A DNA stretch of 64,000 bases. It comes from Anaerostipes sp. (GTDB lineage Bacteria; Bacillota; Clostridia; Lachnospirales; Lachnospiraceae). A program made the position numbers and the translations under genes. Below, piece by piece: positions 30,390 to 40,226 of this stretch (its first letter is position 1; every line of letters begins with the position of its first letter). Below the pieces are notes generated by a model. The model was not told the DNA's origin. It worked only from the letters and a program-made list of their open reading frames with translations, and made no database searches. Where the stretch lies: contig JAQVEG010000005.1 in assembly GCA_028697725.1 (NCBI GenBank), positions 1 to 64,000 on the forward strand, given 5' to 3'.

Positions 30390-32810
30390 TTACGCTCTTA
30401 ATTCAATTCCAAGCTTTTTAAGTTCTTCTAAGATTTTATCAATAATCTTATTTACCTCTGCTTCCTCTAAGGTACGATCCTTTGCTCTAAATGTTAAGGA
30501 ATATGCAACGGACTTACATCCCTGCTCCACTTGATTTCCTTCATATATGTCAAAGAGTTCATAGCTTTCTAGAAGTTTTCCACCTTTGTCCTGAAAGATT
30601 TTTTCTACTTGTCCAACAAAAATACTCTTCTTCATTACCATACTTAAATCACGTTTCATAGCTGGGAACTTAGGAACTCCAACATGTTTACGATTAAATG
30701 TTGCTTTTGGAAGAAGTGTTGGCATATCAATGACTGCCACATAAACTTCACCTTTCATACCATAATTATCCACTGCTTCTGGATGAATTTGTCCAATATA
30801 TGCAACTTTATCTTCTCCAAGGATTACATTTGCTTGACGTCCTGGATGTAAAAATGGGTGTTCTGTGGTTGGATGATACTCAGACGTTCCACTAAGACCA
30901 AGCACATCAAATAAGTCTTCCATCACACCTTTTAATGTAAAGAAATCACAATCTCCATACATTCCTAAGGTAAACTGCATTCTTTCATCTGGAAGTTCTG
31001 TAAGAGGCAATGCCTTTGGAAGATAAATATTTCCCATCTCATATAAACGAACATTTTGATTTCTATGTGCCATATTATTAGCAAGGGAATTCATCATTCC
31101 ATTTAATGAAAGAGTTCTCATAACACTAAAATCTTCTCCCAATGGATTTAAGATTTCAATGGCATTTCTTTCTTTTGCGTCTTCTGGGAACAATAATTTA
31201 TCAAATACTTTTGGACTTTCAAAAGAATATGTCATTCCTTCTGAGAATCCATTTTGTTCTGCGACACTGCGGCAGATATCCTGCACTCTCATCTTAAATG
31301 GCTTCTTACCTGCTGTTGCTTCCCCTTTTGGAAGTGTTACAGGAATATTATCGTATCCATAGAATCTTGCAACTTCTTCCGCTAAATCTGCCATACATAA
31401 TAAATCTTGACGGAAACTTGGAATGATGACTTGATTGTCTGCTTCGTCATAAACTAAATCTAAACGTTCAAAATATCCTAAAATTTCTTCTTTGCTTACA
31501 TTGGTTCCAAGAAGAGCATTCATCTTATCAACTTCTAGCGGAAGACGAACTTGTTCTTTTTTCTCATCATAAACATCAACGGCTCCACCAACAACTTCTC
31601 CTGCTCCAAACTCTTCAATTAACTGGCATGCACGATCCATAGCTGCCATTGCATTTTCAGGATCCAATCCCTTTTCAAATTTTCCAGATGCGTCAGTTCT
31701 AAGTCCAATCTTCTTAGAAGATAGACGAATATTAGTTCCGTCAAAACATGCTGCTTCAAATAATAGATTCTTAATATTATCTGTAACCATTGAGTTTTCT
31801 CCACCCATGATTCCAGCAATTCCAACTTCCTTCTCTCCATCACAAATCATAAGGACAGAATCATCCAATATACGTTCTTCTCCATCAAGAGTTGTAAACT
31901 TATCCCCTGCTTTTGCACGACGAACAATAATCTCATTTCCTGCAATGGTATCAAGATCATATGCATGCATTGGTTGTCCAAACTCTTCCATAACATAGTT
32001 TGTGATATCAACTAAGTTATTGATTGGTCGAATTCCCATTGCTGCTAGTCTTTGCTGCATCCACTCTGGAGATGGTGCAAGTTTAATATTTTTAACGACT
32101 CTTGCCGTATAACGAGGGCAAAGATCTTTGTCTTGTACTGTTACTTTAATATAATTATTTACATCTTCATCATTTCCTGTCGCTGTGACAATTGGTGGAT
32201 GGAATTCCTTTTGAAATGTTGCTGCAACTTCTCTTGCCATTCCAATCATACTAAAACAGTCAACACGATTTGAAGTAATCTCAAATTCTACCACTTGATT
32301 GTGAAGTCCTAAGACTTCCACTGCGTCATCTCCAGGTTTTACATCTTGACCGAAAATGTAAATTCCATCTTCTGGTGCTTGTGGATACATATCTTTTGTT
32401 GAACCAAGTTCTTCAATCGAACACATCATACCAACGGATTCTACTCCACGAAGTTTTCCTTTTTTAATTTTAATTCCTTTTTCAGGATTTGGACTTCCAT
32501 CATGTCCTCCAGCAACTTTTCCTCCATCTAATACAACTGGCACTAAATCACCTTCTGATACATTAGAAGCTCCTGTTACAATTTGGACTGTTTCACTTCC
32601 CACATCCACTTGACAGATAATTAACTTGTCTGCATCTGGATGCTTTTCAATCTCTAAAATCTTTCCAACTACAATTTTCTCTAAGTTCTCATCTAGTTCC
32701 ACATAATTTTCAACGTTAGAACCTGATAATGTCATTTTATCTACATATTCTTGTATACTGCACTCTAAATCTGGCACATATGCCTTGATCCATGAAATTG
32801 GTGTATTCAT
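30390..32810 (-). CDS. pheT: Phenylalanine-tRNA ligase beta subunit
   Basis: tRNA-binding domain (VGKILEIEKHPDADKLIICQVDVG), B3/B4 domain, FDX-ACB C-terminus. Confidence 0.98.
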   Translation of the reverse strand: MNTPISWIKAYVPDLECSIQEYVDKMTLSGSNVENYVELDENLEKIVVGKILEIEKHPDADKLIICQVDVGSETVQIVTGASNVSEGDLVPVVLDGGKVAGGHDGSPNPEKGIKIKKGKLRGVESVGMMCSIEELGSTKDMYPQAPEDGIYIFGQDVKPGDDAVEVLGLHNQVVEFEITSNRVDCFSMIGMAREVAATFQKEFHPPIVTATGNDEDVNNYIKVTVQDKDLCPRYTARVVKNIKLAPSPEWMQQRLAAMGIRPINNLVDITNYVMEEFGQPMHAYDLDTIAGNEIIVRRAKAGDKFTTLDGEERILDDSVLMICDGEKEVGIAGIMGGENSMVTDNIKNLLFEAACFDGTNIRLSSKKIGLRTDASGKFEKGLDPENAMAAMDRACQLIEEFGAGEVVGGAVDVYDEKKEQVRLPLEVDKMNALLGTNVSKEEILGYFERLDLVYDEADNQVIIPSFRQDLLCMADLAEEVARFYGYDNIPVTLPKGEATAGKKPFKMRVQDICRSVAEQNGFSEGMTYSFESPKVFDKLLFPEDAKERNAIEILNPLGEDFSVMRTLSLNGMMNSLANNMAHRNQNVRLYEMGNIYLPKALPLTELPDERMQFTLGMYGDCDFFTLKGVMEDLFDVLGLSGTSEYHPTTEHPFLHPGRQANVILGEDKVAYIGQIHPEAVDNYGMKGEVYVAVIDMPTLLPKATFNRKHVGVPKFPAMKRDLSMVMKKSIFVGQVEKIFQDKGGKLLESYELFDIYEGNQVEQGCKSVAYSLTFRAKDRTLEEAEVNKIIDKILEELKKLGIELRA

Positions 32811-32847
32811 TTCTTTCTTCTCCTTTTATTTTACTTCCTATCCTCAA

Positions 32848-33870
32848 TTAGAACTGAACTAAGAATCTCTTGTCATTTTCATATAACAGACGCATATCAT
32901 CAATTTCGTATTTTAACAATGCTATACGTTCTAATCCGATTCCAAATGCGAATCCTGAATATACATCTGGGTCGATTCCACACATTTCTAACACGTGAGG
33001 ATGTACCATTCCGCATCCTAGAATCTCTATCCATCCACTTCCTTTACACATACGGCAACCTTTCCCTCCGCACTTGAAACAAGTGATATCTACTTCTGCA
33101 CTTGGCTCTGTAAATGGAAAGTGATGTGGTCTGAATTTTACTTTTGTCTCTGGTCCAAAGAATTCTGTTGCCCACTGCTGAAGTGTTCCCTTTAAATCAG
33201 CAAAGGTAATTCCTTTGTCTACAACCAATCCTTCTACTTGATGGAATGATGGAGAATGTGTTGCATCTACTTCATCAGATCTAAACACTCGTCCTGGAGA
33301 AAGAATACGAAGAGGTAACTTTCCCTGCTCCATAATACGTGCCTGTACTGGTGATGTCTGTGTACGAAGTAAAATGTCTTTTGTTATATAGAATGTATCC
33401 TGCTCATCTTTTGCCGGATGATTCTCTGGAATATTCAACATTTCAAAGTTGTATTTATCGTATTCAATTTCTGGTCCGTCTACAATCTCGTAACCCATTC
33501 CAATAAATACACGTTCTAAATCTTCTAATGCGATTTGATTTGGATGGCGATGTCCCTTTTCATGGGTCTTTCCTGGAAGTGTAACGTCAATAACTTCTTC
33601 TTTCATCTTCTCTTCACGTATTTTCTTTTTAAGAAGGGTCATCTCACGTTCCAGCTCTGTCTCGATTGCAGCTCTTGTTTCATTTACTAATTGTCCAACT
33701 TTTGGACGTTCTTCCTTTGCTACGTCTTTCATACCCTTTAGAACTTGAGTTAATTCACCCTTTTTTCCTAAAACAGAAACACGAATATCATTTAATGTAT
33801 CCATGGCGTCTGCATTTTGGATTTTGTCTAAGGCTTCTTTCTTAATGGCCTCTAATCTCTCTTTCATCAT
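32848..33870 (-). CDS. pheS: Phenylalanine-tRNA ligase alpha subunit
   Basis: HPNQIALEDLERVFIGMGYEIVDGPEIE, SPSFHQVEGLVVD, GFAFGIGLERIALLKY. Confidence 0.98.
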   Translation of the reverse strand: MMKERLEAIKKEALDKIQNADAMDTLNDIRVSVLGKKGELTQVLKGMKDVAKEERPKVGQLVNETRAAIETELEREMTLLKKKIREEKMKEEVIDVTLPGKTHEKGHRHPNQIALEDLERVFIGMGYEIVDGPEIEYDKYNFEMLNIPENHPAKDEQDTFYITKDILLRTQTSPVQARIMEQGKLPLRILSPGRVFRSDEVDATHSPSFHQVEGLVVDKGITFADLKGTLQQWATEFFGPETKVKFRPHHFPFTEPSAEVDITCFKCGGKGCRMCKGSGWIEILGCGMVHPHVLEMCGIDPDVYSGFAFGIGLERIALLKYEIDDMRLLYENDKRFLVQF

Positions 33871-33904
33871 ATATCTCCTTTTTTAAAAATTGTATCTAAT
33901 TGCA

Positions 33905-34112
33905 CAAAAAAATCCCGCCCCTTAAAAAGGGACGAGATATATCTACTCGCGGTACCACCCTAATTCTTGACTTTATAAAAATCAAGCACTTAGTCTCTGT
34001 GTAACGTACAGCTTACGTCATCTCCTACTACTACTTCAAAGATGCGACTCCGGTGTGAAATTCGGAAATTGCTTTCTTACTATGCACCATCTAAATCTTT
34101 AACATTTCTTAT
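33905..34112 (-). promoter_or_regulatory. T-box leader of pheST
   Basis: Minus strand AGGGTGGTACCGCG (33948-33961) followed by terminator TCTCGTCCC...GGGGCGGGATTTTTTT; candidate UUC specifier at 34057-34059 (GAATTTCAC). Confidence 0.9.
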
Positions 34113-34182
34113 TCTAACATATGAAATATTCTTGTCAAGAGGTGATCCTTGATTTATTATCGTTTTCATCGCCATAAGTATT

Positions 34183-34899
34183 CTAATGATATTTTGCACT
34201 TTTTTCGATAAATTTCAGAAATGCTTCTTTCAATTCTCTCCATTTTCTTCTCGAAACTTTATAACAACTTCCATCTCTTAGTATAACTTGATTTCTGTTT
34301 AAAGATTTTACTTTTTGTAGATTAATTGCCTTTCCTCGATTGCATAAGACAAACCTTTGATCCATACGTTCCATTATTTGATCTACCGACTCAGTGGTAA
34401 TGGTATTGATACCCTCAAGAATAATTGCTGTTGCATCTCCAATGGACTCTAATGCATATATCTCCTCATACTGAATTACTTGAAGTTGATTGTTTGAATC
34501 TTTCACTTTAACTATAATTCCACTTTCTTTTGTTAAATCATTTATTACATCCATCATCACATCTGGGATATCCCCAATATCCTTTTTGTATATATAACGG
34601 TATGCATTGACTTCAAATGCTCTTTGTACCCATTCATCATGACTTGTAATATATATTATTTTGCCTTGATATCCTGACATATTTAATTCTTTTGCAACTT
34701 GAAATCCATCCATGCCTTCCATCTCAACATCTAAGAATAGCATATGGAAATAACTAAAGTTTTTTAATAATTCTTCTCCATTATGAAAGATATAAAACTC
34801 GGCCTGTTGATATTCCATTTCCAACCGCTGCTGACAGAGATTTTGCATTTTATCGCAGTAAAATGAATTATCATCACATATTGCTATCTTCCAAACCAT
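34183..34899 (-). CDS. LytTR-type response regulator (AgrA/LytR-like)
   Basis: Receiver IAICDDNSFYCDKM, MLFLDVEMEGMDGFQVAKEL; C-terminal LytTR (YEEIYALES, FVLCNRGKAINLQKVKSL). Confidence 0.9.
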   Translation of the reverse strand: MVWKIAICDDNSFYCDKMQNLCQQRLEMEYQQAEFYIFHNGEELLKNFSYFHMLFLDVEMEGMDGFQVAKELNMSGYQGKIIYITSHDEWVQRAFEVNAYRYIYKKDIGDIPDVMMDVINDLTKESGIIVKVKDSNNQLQVIQYEEIYALESIGDATAIILEGINTITTESVDQIMERMDQRFVLCNRGKAINLQKVKSLNRNQVILRDGSCYKVSRRKWRELKEAFLKFIEKSAKYH

Positions 34900-34950
34900 T
34901 TAGCATCCCTCCTGTCCCATAGATTATACCATACTCTATCCCTTGTTACG

Positions 34951-34990
34951 AAAAAAGCCTAAGATTTTTCACATCTTAGACTTTTTTCGT
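34951..34990 (-). terminator. Terminator of the rrf2-ACAD/Etf/Rd-flavodiiron unit
   Basis: AAAAAGTCTAAGATgtgaaaaATCTTAGGCTTTTTT. Confidence 0.8.
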
Positions 34991-35008
34991 ATACTAATTT
35001 CCCTGCGA

Positions 35009-36229
35009 TTAATTTTCCGTTGCAAATGAATCCATAATTCCATTTACAAGGGCATCTAATTCTGTTTCCTTTTCCGTATGCATAGAAGATGCAAGAGATA
35101 ACCGTTCATTGAGTACCGTCATATTCTTCATCTCATTATCAATAAACTTTTGCATTAAATCTCCTGATTTACATGCCCAAGATCCATTTTCAATGAGAGC
35201 AAATGTTCTATTTTGTAAATTCAATGCTTTCATATCCATAAGGAAATTGTGCATAACTGGGTAGATTCCTAAGTTATAAGTAACAGAAGCAAGAACAATG
35301 TGACTATATTTAAAAGCTTCTGAAATCAAAGTTGAAACATGGGTGTTAGACACATCATATAACGCAATGTTTGTCATTCCTTTTTCACATAATTTTGTTG
35401 CAAGTGCCTGAGTTGCGGCTTCTGTATTTCCATACATAGATGCATAAGCAATCATAACGCCATTTTCTTCTGGCTCATATCGGCTCCATTTATCATATTT
35501 TTCAATAAAATATCCTAAATCATTTCTCCATACTGGCCCATGAAGCGGACAAATATATTTAATTTGGTCAAGAATTCCCCCTGCCTTTTTAAGTAGTAAC
35601 TGAATATGGGGACCATATTTCCCAACAATGTTTGTCAAATATCGTCTTGCATCATCTAACCAGTCTCTGTCAAAATCAACTTCGTCATTAAACAACTTTC
35701 CATCCAAGGCCCCAAAGCTTCCAAAAGCATCTGCCGAAAATAAAACACCATTTGTCACATCAAAAGTTACCATAGCCTCTGGCCAATGTACCATTGGGGC
35801 TTCCACAAAGGTAACTGTATGATTTCCAAAACAATAGGTATCTCCCTCTTTTACTTGGATTAACTCGTGAGCATCTACATCAAATCCAAACTGTCTCATA
35901 AGCATAAATGACTTTTCTGTACTGATTACTTTTACCTTTGGCCAGCGAATCAAAATCTCTTCAATACTCGCCCCATGATCTGGTTCCATATGGTTAATCA
36001 AAAGATAATCCAAAGGACGTCCATCTAATAAATGTTCTACATTTTCTAAAAGCTGACGGCAGGCAGACCAGTCCACTGTGTCAAACAATACCGTCTCCTT
36101 ATCAAGCAGCAAATAGGCATTGTAAGAGACACCTCTTGGAATTGGATGAATATTTTCAAACAAGGTTAATCTATGATCATTGGCACCGACCCAATATAAA
36201 TCTTCGGTTACATTTCTTACACAATACAT
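35009..36229 (-). CDS. FprA-family A-type flavoprotein (flavodiiron protein)
   Basis: Metallo-beta-lactamase-like HMEPDHGASIEEI, flavodoxin domain MIAYASMYGNTEAATQALATKL. Confidence 0.96.
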   Translation of the reverse strand: MYCVRNVTEDLYWVGANDHRLTLFENIHPIPRGVSYNAYLLLDKETVLFDTVDWSACRQLLENVEHLLDGRPLDYLLINHMEPDHGASIEEILIRWPKVKVISTEKSFMLMRQFGFDVDAHELIQVKEGDTYCFGNHTVTFVEAPMVHWPEAMVTFDVTNGVLFSADAFGSFGALDGKLFNDEVDFDRDWLDDARRYLTNIVGKYGPHIQLLLKKAGGILDQIKYICPLHGPVWRNDLGYFIEKYDKWSRYEPEENGVMIAYASMYGNTEAATQALATKLCEKGMTNIALYDVSNTHVSTLISEAFKYSHIVLASVTYNLGIYPVMHNFLMDMKALNLQNRTFALIENGSWACKSGDLMQKFIDNEMKNMTVLNERLSLASSMHTEKETELDALVNGIMDSFATEN

Positions 36230-36241
36230 ATAGCACTCCTC

Positions 36242-38155
36242 CTATTCTTCAATAAACTGATCTTTTCCTTCTGCACATTCTGGACAAACCCAATCTTCTG
36301 GAAGCTTTTCAAATAAAGTTCCTGGTGCAATTTCTCCATCTTCATCTCCTACTTCTGGTACATACTCGTATCCACAGCCTCCACACACATATCTCTTTCC
36401 AATTGGTTCTGGTTTTGGTGGAATTGGACGTTTCATTTTCGTCATCGGTGGTGCTTCTTCTTTTGCCTTTGTTCCGCCCAGTGCCTCTACAAGAAGAGGT
36501 ATGATTTCCATAACATCTCCCACGATTCCATAATCACAATTTTTGAAAATAGGTGCATTTCCATTTTTATTGATGGCTACAATGGTAGATGCGTCTTTGA
36601 TTCCCTTCAAATGCTGAGTTGCTCCTGAAATACCACAGGCAATATATAGATTCCCCATAAACTTTTGTCCAGACATTCCAACATAACGATCTAGAGGAAC
36701 ATATTTTAAGGTTTCTGCTACTGGCCTTGAAGAACCTATGGCTGCACCTGCTGCTTTTGCTAAATCCTCTATTAGCTTCATGTTTTCTTTCTCTCCAATT
36801 CCCTTTCCAACAGAAACAACACGTTCTGCCTGTGGAATTGGTGTATCAATATGAATTCCCACACTAAAATCATGCCCATCTTTTGTAAGAGCATCCACTA
36901 AAGCTTCTACTTTATCCTTAGCTTCTCCTTCTTTTAAGATATTTCTCTTCCTTACTCCAGTTACTGGTGCTGGCTTCTTTGGTCTGCTTGACGAACCACC
37001 TTCACTTTTTGACGGTTTTCCCATGATATGAGAAGCAATAACAATTCTCTGAATTTCGTTGGTTCCCTCATAAATTGTTGTGATTTTCGCATCTCGATAC
37101 ATTCTTTCTACATCCATACCTTTTAGATATCCAGTTCCTCCAAAAATCTGCAATGCATCATTGGTCACTTCAAGTGCAATATCAGACGCATACTGTTTTG
37201 CCATGGCAGATTCCATTCCATAAGGAAGATGCTCTTCTTTTAAATCTGCTGCCTGATAAATTAAAAGTCTGGCTGCATGAAGTTTTGTTGCCATATCTGC
37301 CAGTTTAAATGAAAGACCCTGCTGGAATCCAATTGGTTTTCCAAACTGTACTCTTTCTTTTGCATAATCAACCGCTGCCTCGTAAGCCCCCTGTGCAATT
37401 CCTAATGCCTGAGATGCAATTCCAATTCGGCCTCCATCCAAGGTTGCCATAGCAATCTTAAATCCTTCCCCTTCTTTTCCTAAGAGATTTTCTTTTGGAA
37501 CTTTTACATCATTGAAAATAAGTTCTGCCGTAGAGGAAGAACGAATTCCCATCTTGTCATAATGATCTCCAAAATCAAAGCCTTTCCATCCCTTTTCCAC
37601 AATAAAAGCTGAGATTCCTCTTGTTCCAATATCTGGTGTCGTAACTGCAAATACAACATAAACATCTGCCTTTGGTGCATTGGTAATAAAAATCTTACTT
37701 CCATTTAAAATATAAGAATCACCTTTTAATACAGCTGTAGTTTCCGTTCCTCCTGCATCAGATCCCGCATTGGTTTCCGTCAAACCAAAAGCACCAATTT
37801 TCTCACCCTTTGCCATTGGAATTAAATATTTTTTCTTTTGTTCTTCACTTCCAAAATTAGCAATTGGCCAAGTTCCTAAAGATACATGGGCAGATAAAAT
37901 AACTCCCGTTCCTCCATCCACTCTGGAAAGTTCTTCCACTGCAATGGCATAGCTTAATACATCAAGCCCTGCTCCTCCGTACTCTTTTGGATAGGGAATT
38001 CCCATAAGTCCCAACTCACCTAGTTTCTTAACAGCCTCCTCAGGGAATTCATTGTTCTGATCCATAGTAAACGCCAATGGTTTTACTTCTTCTTCCGCAA
38101 ACTTTCTAATTTTTTCTCGAATCGCCTCGTGTTCTTTTGTTGTTTGAAATAGCAT
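36242..38155 (-). CDS. Triple fusion: acyl-CoA dehydrogenase / EtfA C-terminal FAD-binding domain / rubredoxin (start at [15 protein letters not shown])
   Basis: ACAD ([55 protein letters not shown]); EtfA-C ([30 protein letters not shown]...[39 protein letters not shown]); rubredoxin ([16 protein letters not shown]...[17 protein letters not shown], about 36242-36397); AAGGAGG RBS. Confidence 0.97.
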   Translation of the reverse strand: MLFQTTKEHEAIREKIRKFAEEEVKPLAFTMDQNNEFPEEAVKKLGELGLMGIPYPKEYGGAGLDVLSYAIAVEELSRVDGGTGVILSAHVSLGTWPIANFGSEEQKKKYLIPMAKGEKIGAFGLTETNAGSDAGGTETTAVLKGDSYILNGSKIFITNAPKADVYVVFAVTTPDIGTRGISAFIVEKGWKGFDFGDHYDKMGIRSSSTAELIFNDVKVPKENLLGKEGEGFKIAMATLDGGRIGIASQALGIAQGAYEAAVDYAKERVQFGKPIGFQQGLSFKLADMATKLHAARLLIYQAADLKEEHLPYGMESAMAKQYASDIALEVTNDALQIFGGTGYLKGMDVERMYRDAKITTIYEGTNEIQRIVIASHIMGKPSKSEGGSSSRPKKPAPVTGVRKRNILKEGEAKDKVEALVDALTKDGHDFSVGIHIDTPIPQAERVVSVGKGIGEKENMKLIEDLAKAAGAAIGSSRPVAETLKYVPLDRYVGMSGQKFMGNLYIACGISGATQHLKGIKDASTIVAINKNGNAPIFKNCDYGIVGDVMEIIPLLVEALGGTKAKEEAPPMTKMKRPIPPKPEPIGKRYVCGGCGYEYVPEVGDEDGEIAPGTLFEKLPEDWVCPECAEGKDQFIEE

Positions 38156-38242
38156 ATGTGTTACCTCCTTTTCTGGACAAATCTTATCCACTTTGTGTTT
38201 AAAAAGAATGCACATGTGTTATCATGTGCTACTCTTACTTTC

Positions 38243-38644
38243 CTAACTTATAATCATGGCTAAGGAACAACTTTTCAACTGGTCATCTAACTGTCTTTGA
38301 ATATTCATAAGGTTGGGATGAATCTTACATCCTCCCTTGCAGGTTGCACTTCGCTCACAACGATACCCTTCCTGCATACAAGCATTAATCCACCTAGATG
38401 CCTCCATTACAGTAATCAAATCATACAAACTTTTCTCTTCTAAATCAATCCCTAATCTACAGCCACCCTTGGCTCCTCTTGTCACTTCTACAAACCCTGC
38501 TTTTCTCAGTTTGCGAATGGTCTTATATGCAAATTGCTGGGGAATCATCTCTACTTCTGATATCTCGCTTACTGTCATTGATTTCTCTTCTGACAATATT
38601 CTTAACACTCTCAAAGCGTAATCAACTTCCCTTGTAATCAGCAT
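38243..38644 (-). CDS. Rrf2-family transcriptional regulator with C-terminal cysteine cluster
   Basis: MLITREVDYALRVLRILSEE...IPQQFAYKTIRKLRKAGFVEVTRGAKGGCRL; CMQEGYRCERSATCKGGC. Confidence 0.95.
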   Translation of the reverse strand: MLITREVDYALRVLRILSEEKSMTVSEISEVEMIPQQFAYKTIRKLRKAGFVEVTRGAKGGCRLGIDLEEKSLYDLITVMEASRWINACMQEGYRCERSATCKGGCKIHPNLMNIQRQLDDQLKSCSLAMIIS

Positions 38645-38687
38645 CCTCGTACCCCTTTATGTATTTTAATTATCTGCTTCATTTCTT

Positions 38688-38725
38688 GATACCCTTATTG
38701 TATCATTGTGGACTATTTTTGTCAA
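38688..38725 (-). promoter_or_regulatory. Promoter of rrf2 unit (TTGACA-N17-TACAAT) overlapping palindrome GATAC-N7-GTATC (38688-38704)
   Basis: -35 at 38720-38725, -10 at 38697-38702; 17-bp interrupted dyad GATACCCTTATTGTATC covers the -10. Confidence 0.65.
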
Positions 38726-38742
38726 GATTATCTAGGGTGTTT

Positions 38743-40212
38743 CTATTGCTTATAATGACTTAGAAAATCTGCAATCTTACCCATAGCGTCATCTAATACC
38801 CCAAGTTCTGGCAAATAGACTACGCGGAAATGATCTGGCTCTTTCCAGTTAAATCCTCCCCCATGAATAATCAAGATTTTCTTTTCTTTCAATAAGTCTA
38901 AGGCAAACTTCTCATCATCTACAATATTAAACTTTTTTGTATCTAGTTTTGGGAACATATAAAATGCTGCTTTTGGCTTTACAACACTAATTCCAGGAAT
39001 ATCCTTTAACGCATTATATACATACTCTCTTTGCTCATATACACGTCCTCCTGGAACTACATAATTCTCCACGCTTTGATTGCCCCAAAGTGCAGTCTGC
39101 ACAATAGACTGAGCAGGAACATTGGAACACAATCTCATGTTAGATAACATATCAATTCCCTGAATATAATCTTTTGCAATCTCTTTATTTCCGCTTAAAA
39201 TCATCCATCCAATTCGATATCCTGCAACCATATGGGATTTGGAAAGTCCACTAAAGGTAACACAGAATAAATCTGGTGCCATAGATGCAATGGCAATATG
39301 CTCTTCCCCATCCATAACAAGACGGTCATAAATCTCGTCTGAAAAAATAATCAAATGATTCTCTCTTGCAATATTTACAATCTCTTGTAACACTTCTTTT
39401 GGATATAATGCTCCTGTTGGATTGTTTGGATTAATAATAACAATCGCCTTAGTACGGTTTGTAATCTTCTTTTTAATATCATCCATATCTGGATACCAGT
39501 TTGCCTGTTCATCACAAATATAGTGAACTGCTTTTCCTCCTGCCAAAGTAGCACATGCTGTCCATAAAGGATAATCAGGTGACGGAATGAGAATCTCATC
39601 CCCATCATCTAACAATGCTGACATACATAAATTAATTAGTTCACTGACACCATTTCCAGTATAAATATCTTCCACAGACACATTGGGAATCTTCTTAATC
39701 TGCGCATACTGCATAATTGCTTTTCTTGCTGAAAATAATCCTTTGGATGTGGAATATCCTTCACAGTCGGTAAGCTGCTTACTCATATCATAGATAACTT
39801 CATCTGGGGTTGAAAATCCAAAAGGTGCTGGATTCCCAATGTTTAATTTTAGAATTCTTGTACCTGTCTCTTCCATCTTGGCTGCCTCTTCCACTACAGG
39901 CCCTCTCACATCATATAATACATTATCTAACTTTGAAGACTTTTTAATTGTTTCCATACTCTCTTCTCCTGCATTCTCTGCTTGTAATTGATTGCTCTCT
40001 CCTGTTAGCCACGCCTCTTCCACGCCTAATATATTCGCCAAAAAAAGCAGATTCTCCGCTCGTGGCACTGTCTTTCCACTGACATACTGACTTATATGAC
40101 TTTTCCCAAGTTTAATGCCTTCTTCCTGAGCAGTTCTCACCAAATCAACTTGCTTATATCTTTTTTTCTTCATCGCCTCTTTTAAACGATATGCAAATAT
40201 ATCTTTATCCAT
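38743..40212 (-). CDS. Fusion: XRE-family HTH domain plus class I/II PLP-dependent aminotransferase (AlaA-like)
   Basis: N-terminus RLKEAMKKKRYKQVDLVRTAQEEGIKLGKSHISQYVSGKTVPRAENLLFLANILGV; then NIGNPAPFGF, IINPNNPTGALY, VTFSGLSKSHMVAGYRIGWM. Confidence 0.95.
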   Translation of the reverse strand: MDKDIFAYRLKEAMKKKRYKQVDLVRTAQEEGIKLGKSHISQYVSGKTVPRAENLLFLANILGVEEAWLTGESNQLQAENAGEESMETIKKSSKLDNVLYDVRGPVVEEAAKMEETGTRILKLNIGNPAPFGFSTPDEVIYDMSKQLTDCEGYSTSKGLFSARKAIMQYAQIKKIPNVSVEDIYTGNGVSELINLCMSALLDDGDEILIPSPDYPLWTACATLAGGKAVHYICDEQANWYPDMDDIKKKITNRTKAIVIINPNNPTGALYPKEVLQEIVNIARENHLIIFSDEIYDRLVMDGEEHIAIASMAPDLFCVTFSGLSKSHMVAGYRIGWMILSGNKEIAKDYIQGIDMLSNMRLCSNVPAQSIVQTALWGNQSVENYVVPGGRVYEQREYVYNALKDIPGISVVKPKAAFYMFPKLDTKKFNIVDDEKFALDLLKEKKILIIHGGGFNWKEPDHFRVVYLPELGVLDDAMGKIADFLSHYKQ

Positions 40213-40226
40213 TGTCCGCCCCCCAT

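Noticed and set aside
36242-38155. Artificial joining of three genes
   Set aside because: No internal stop, no internal RBS/start pattern seen at the domain borders, and the domains are connected by plausible Pro/Lys-rich linkers (e.g. [17 protein letters not shown]).
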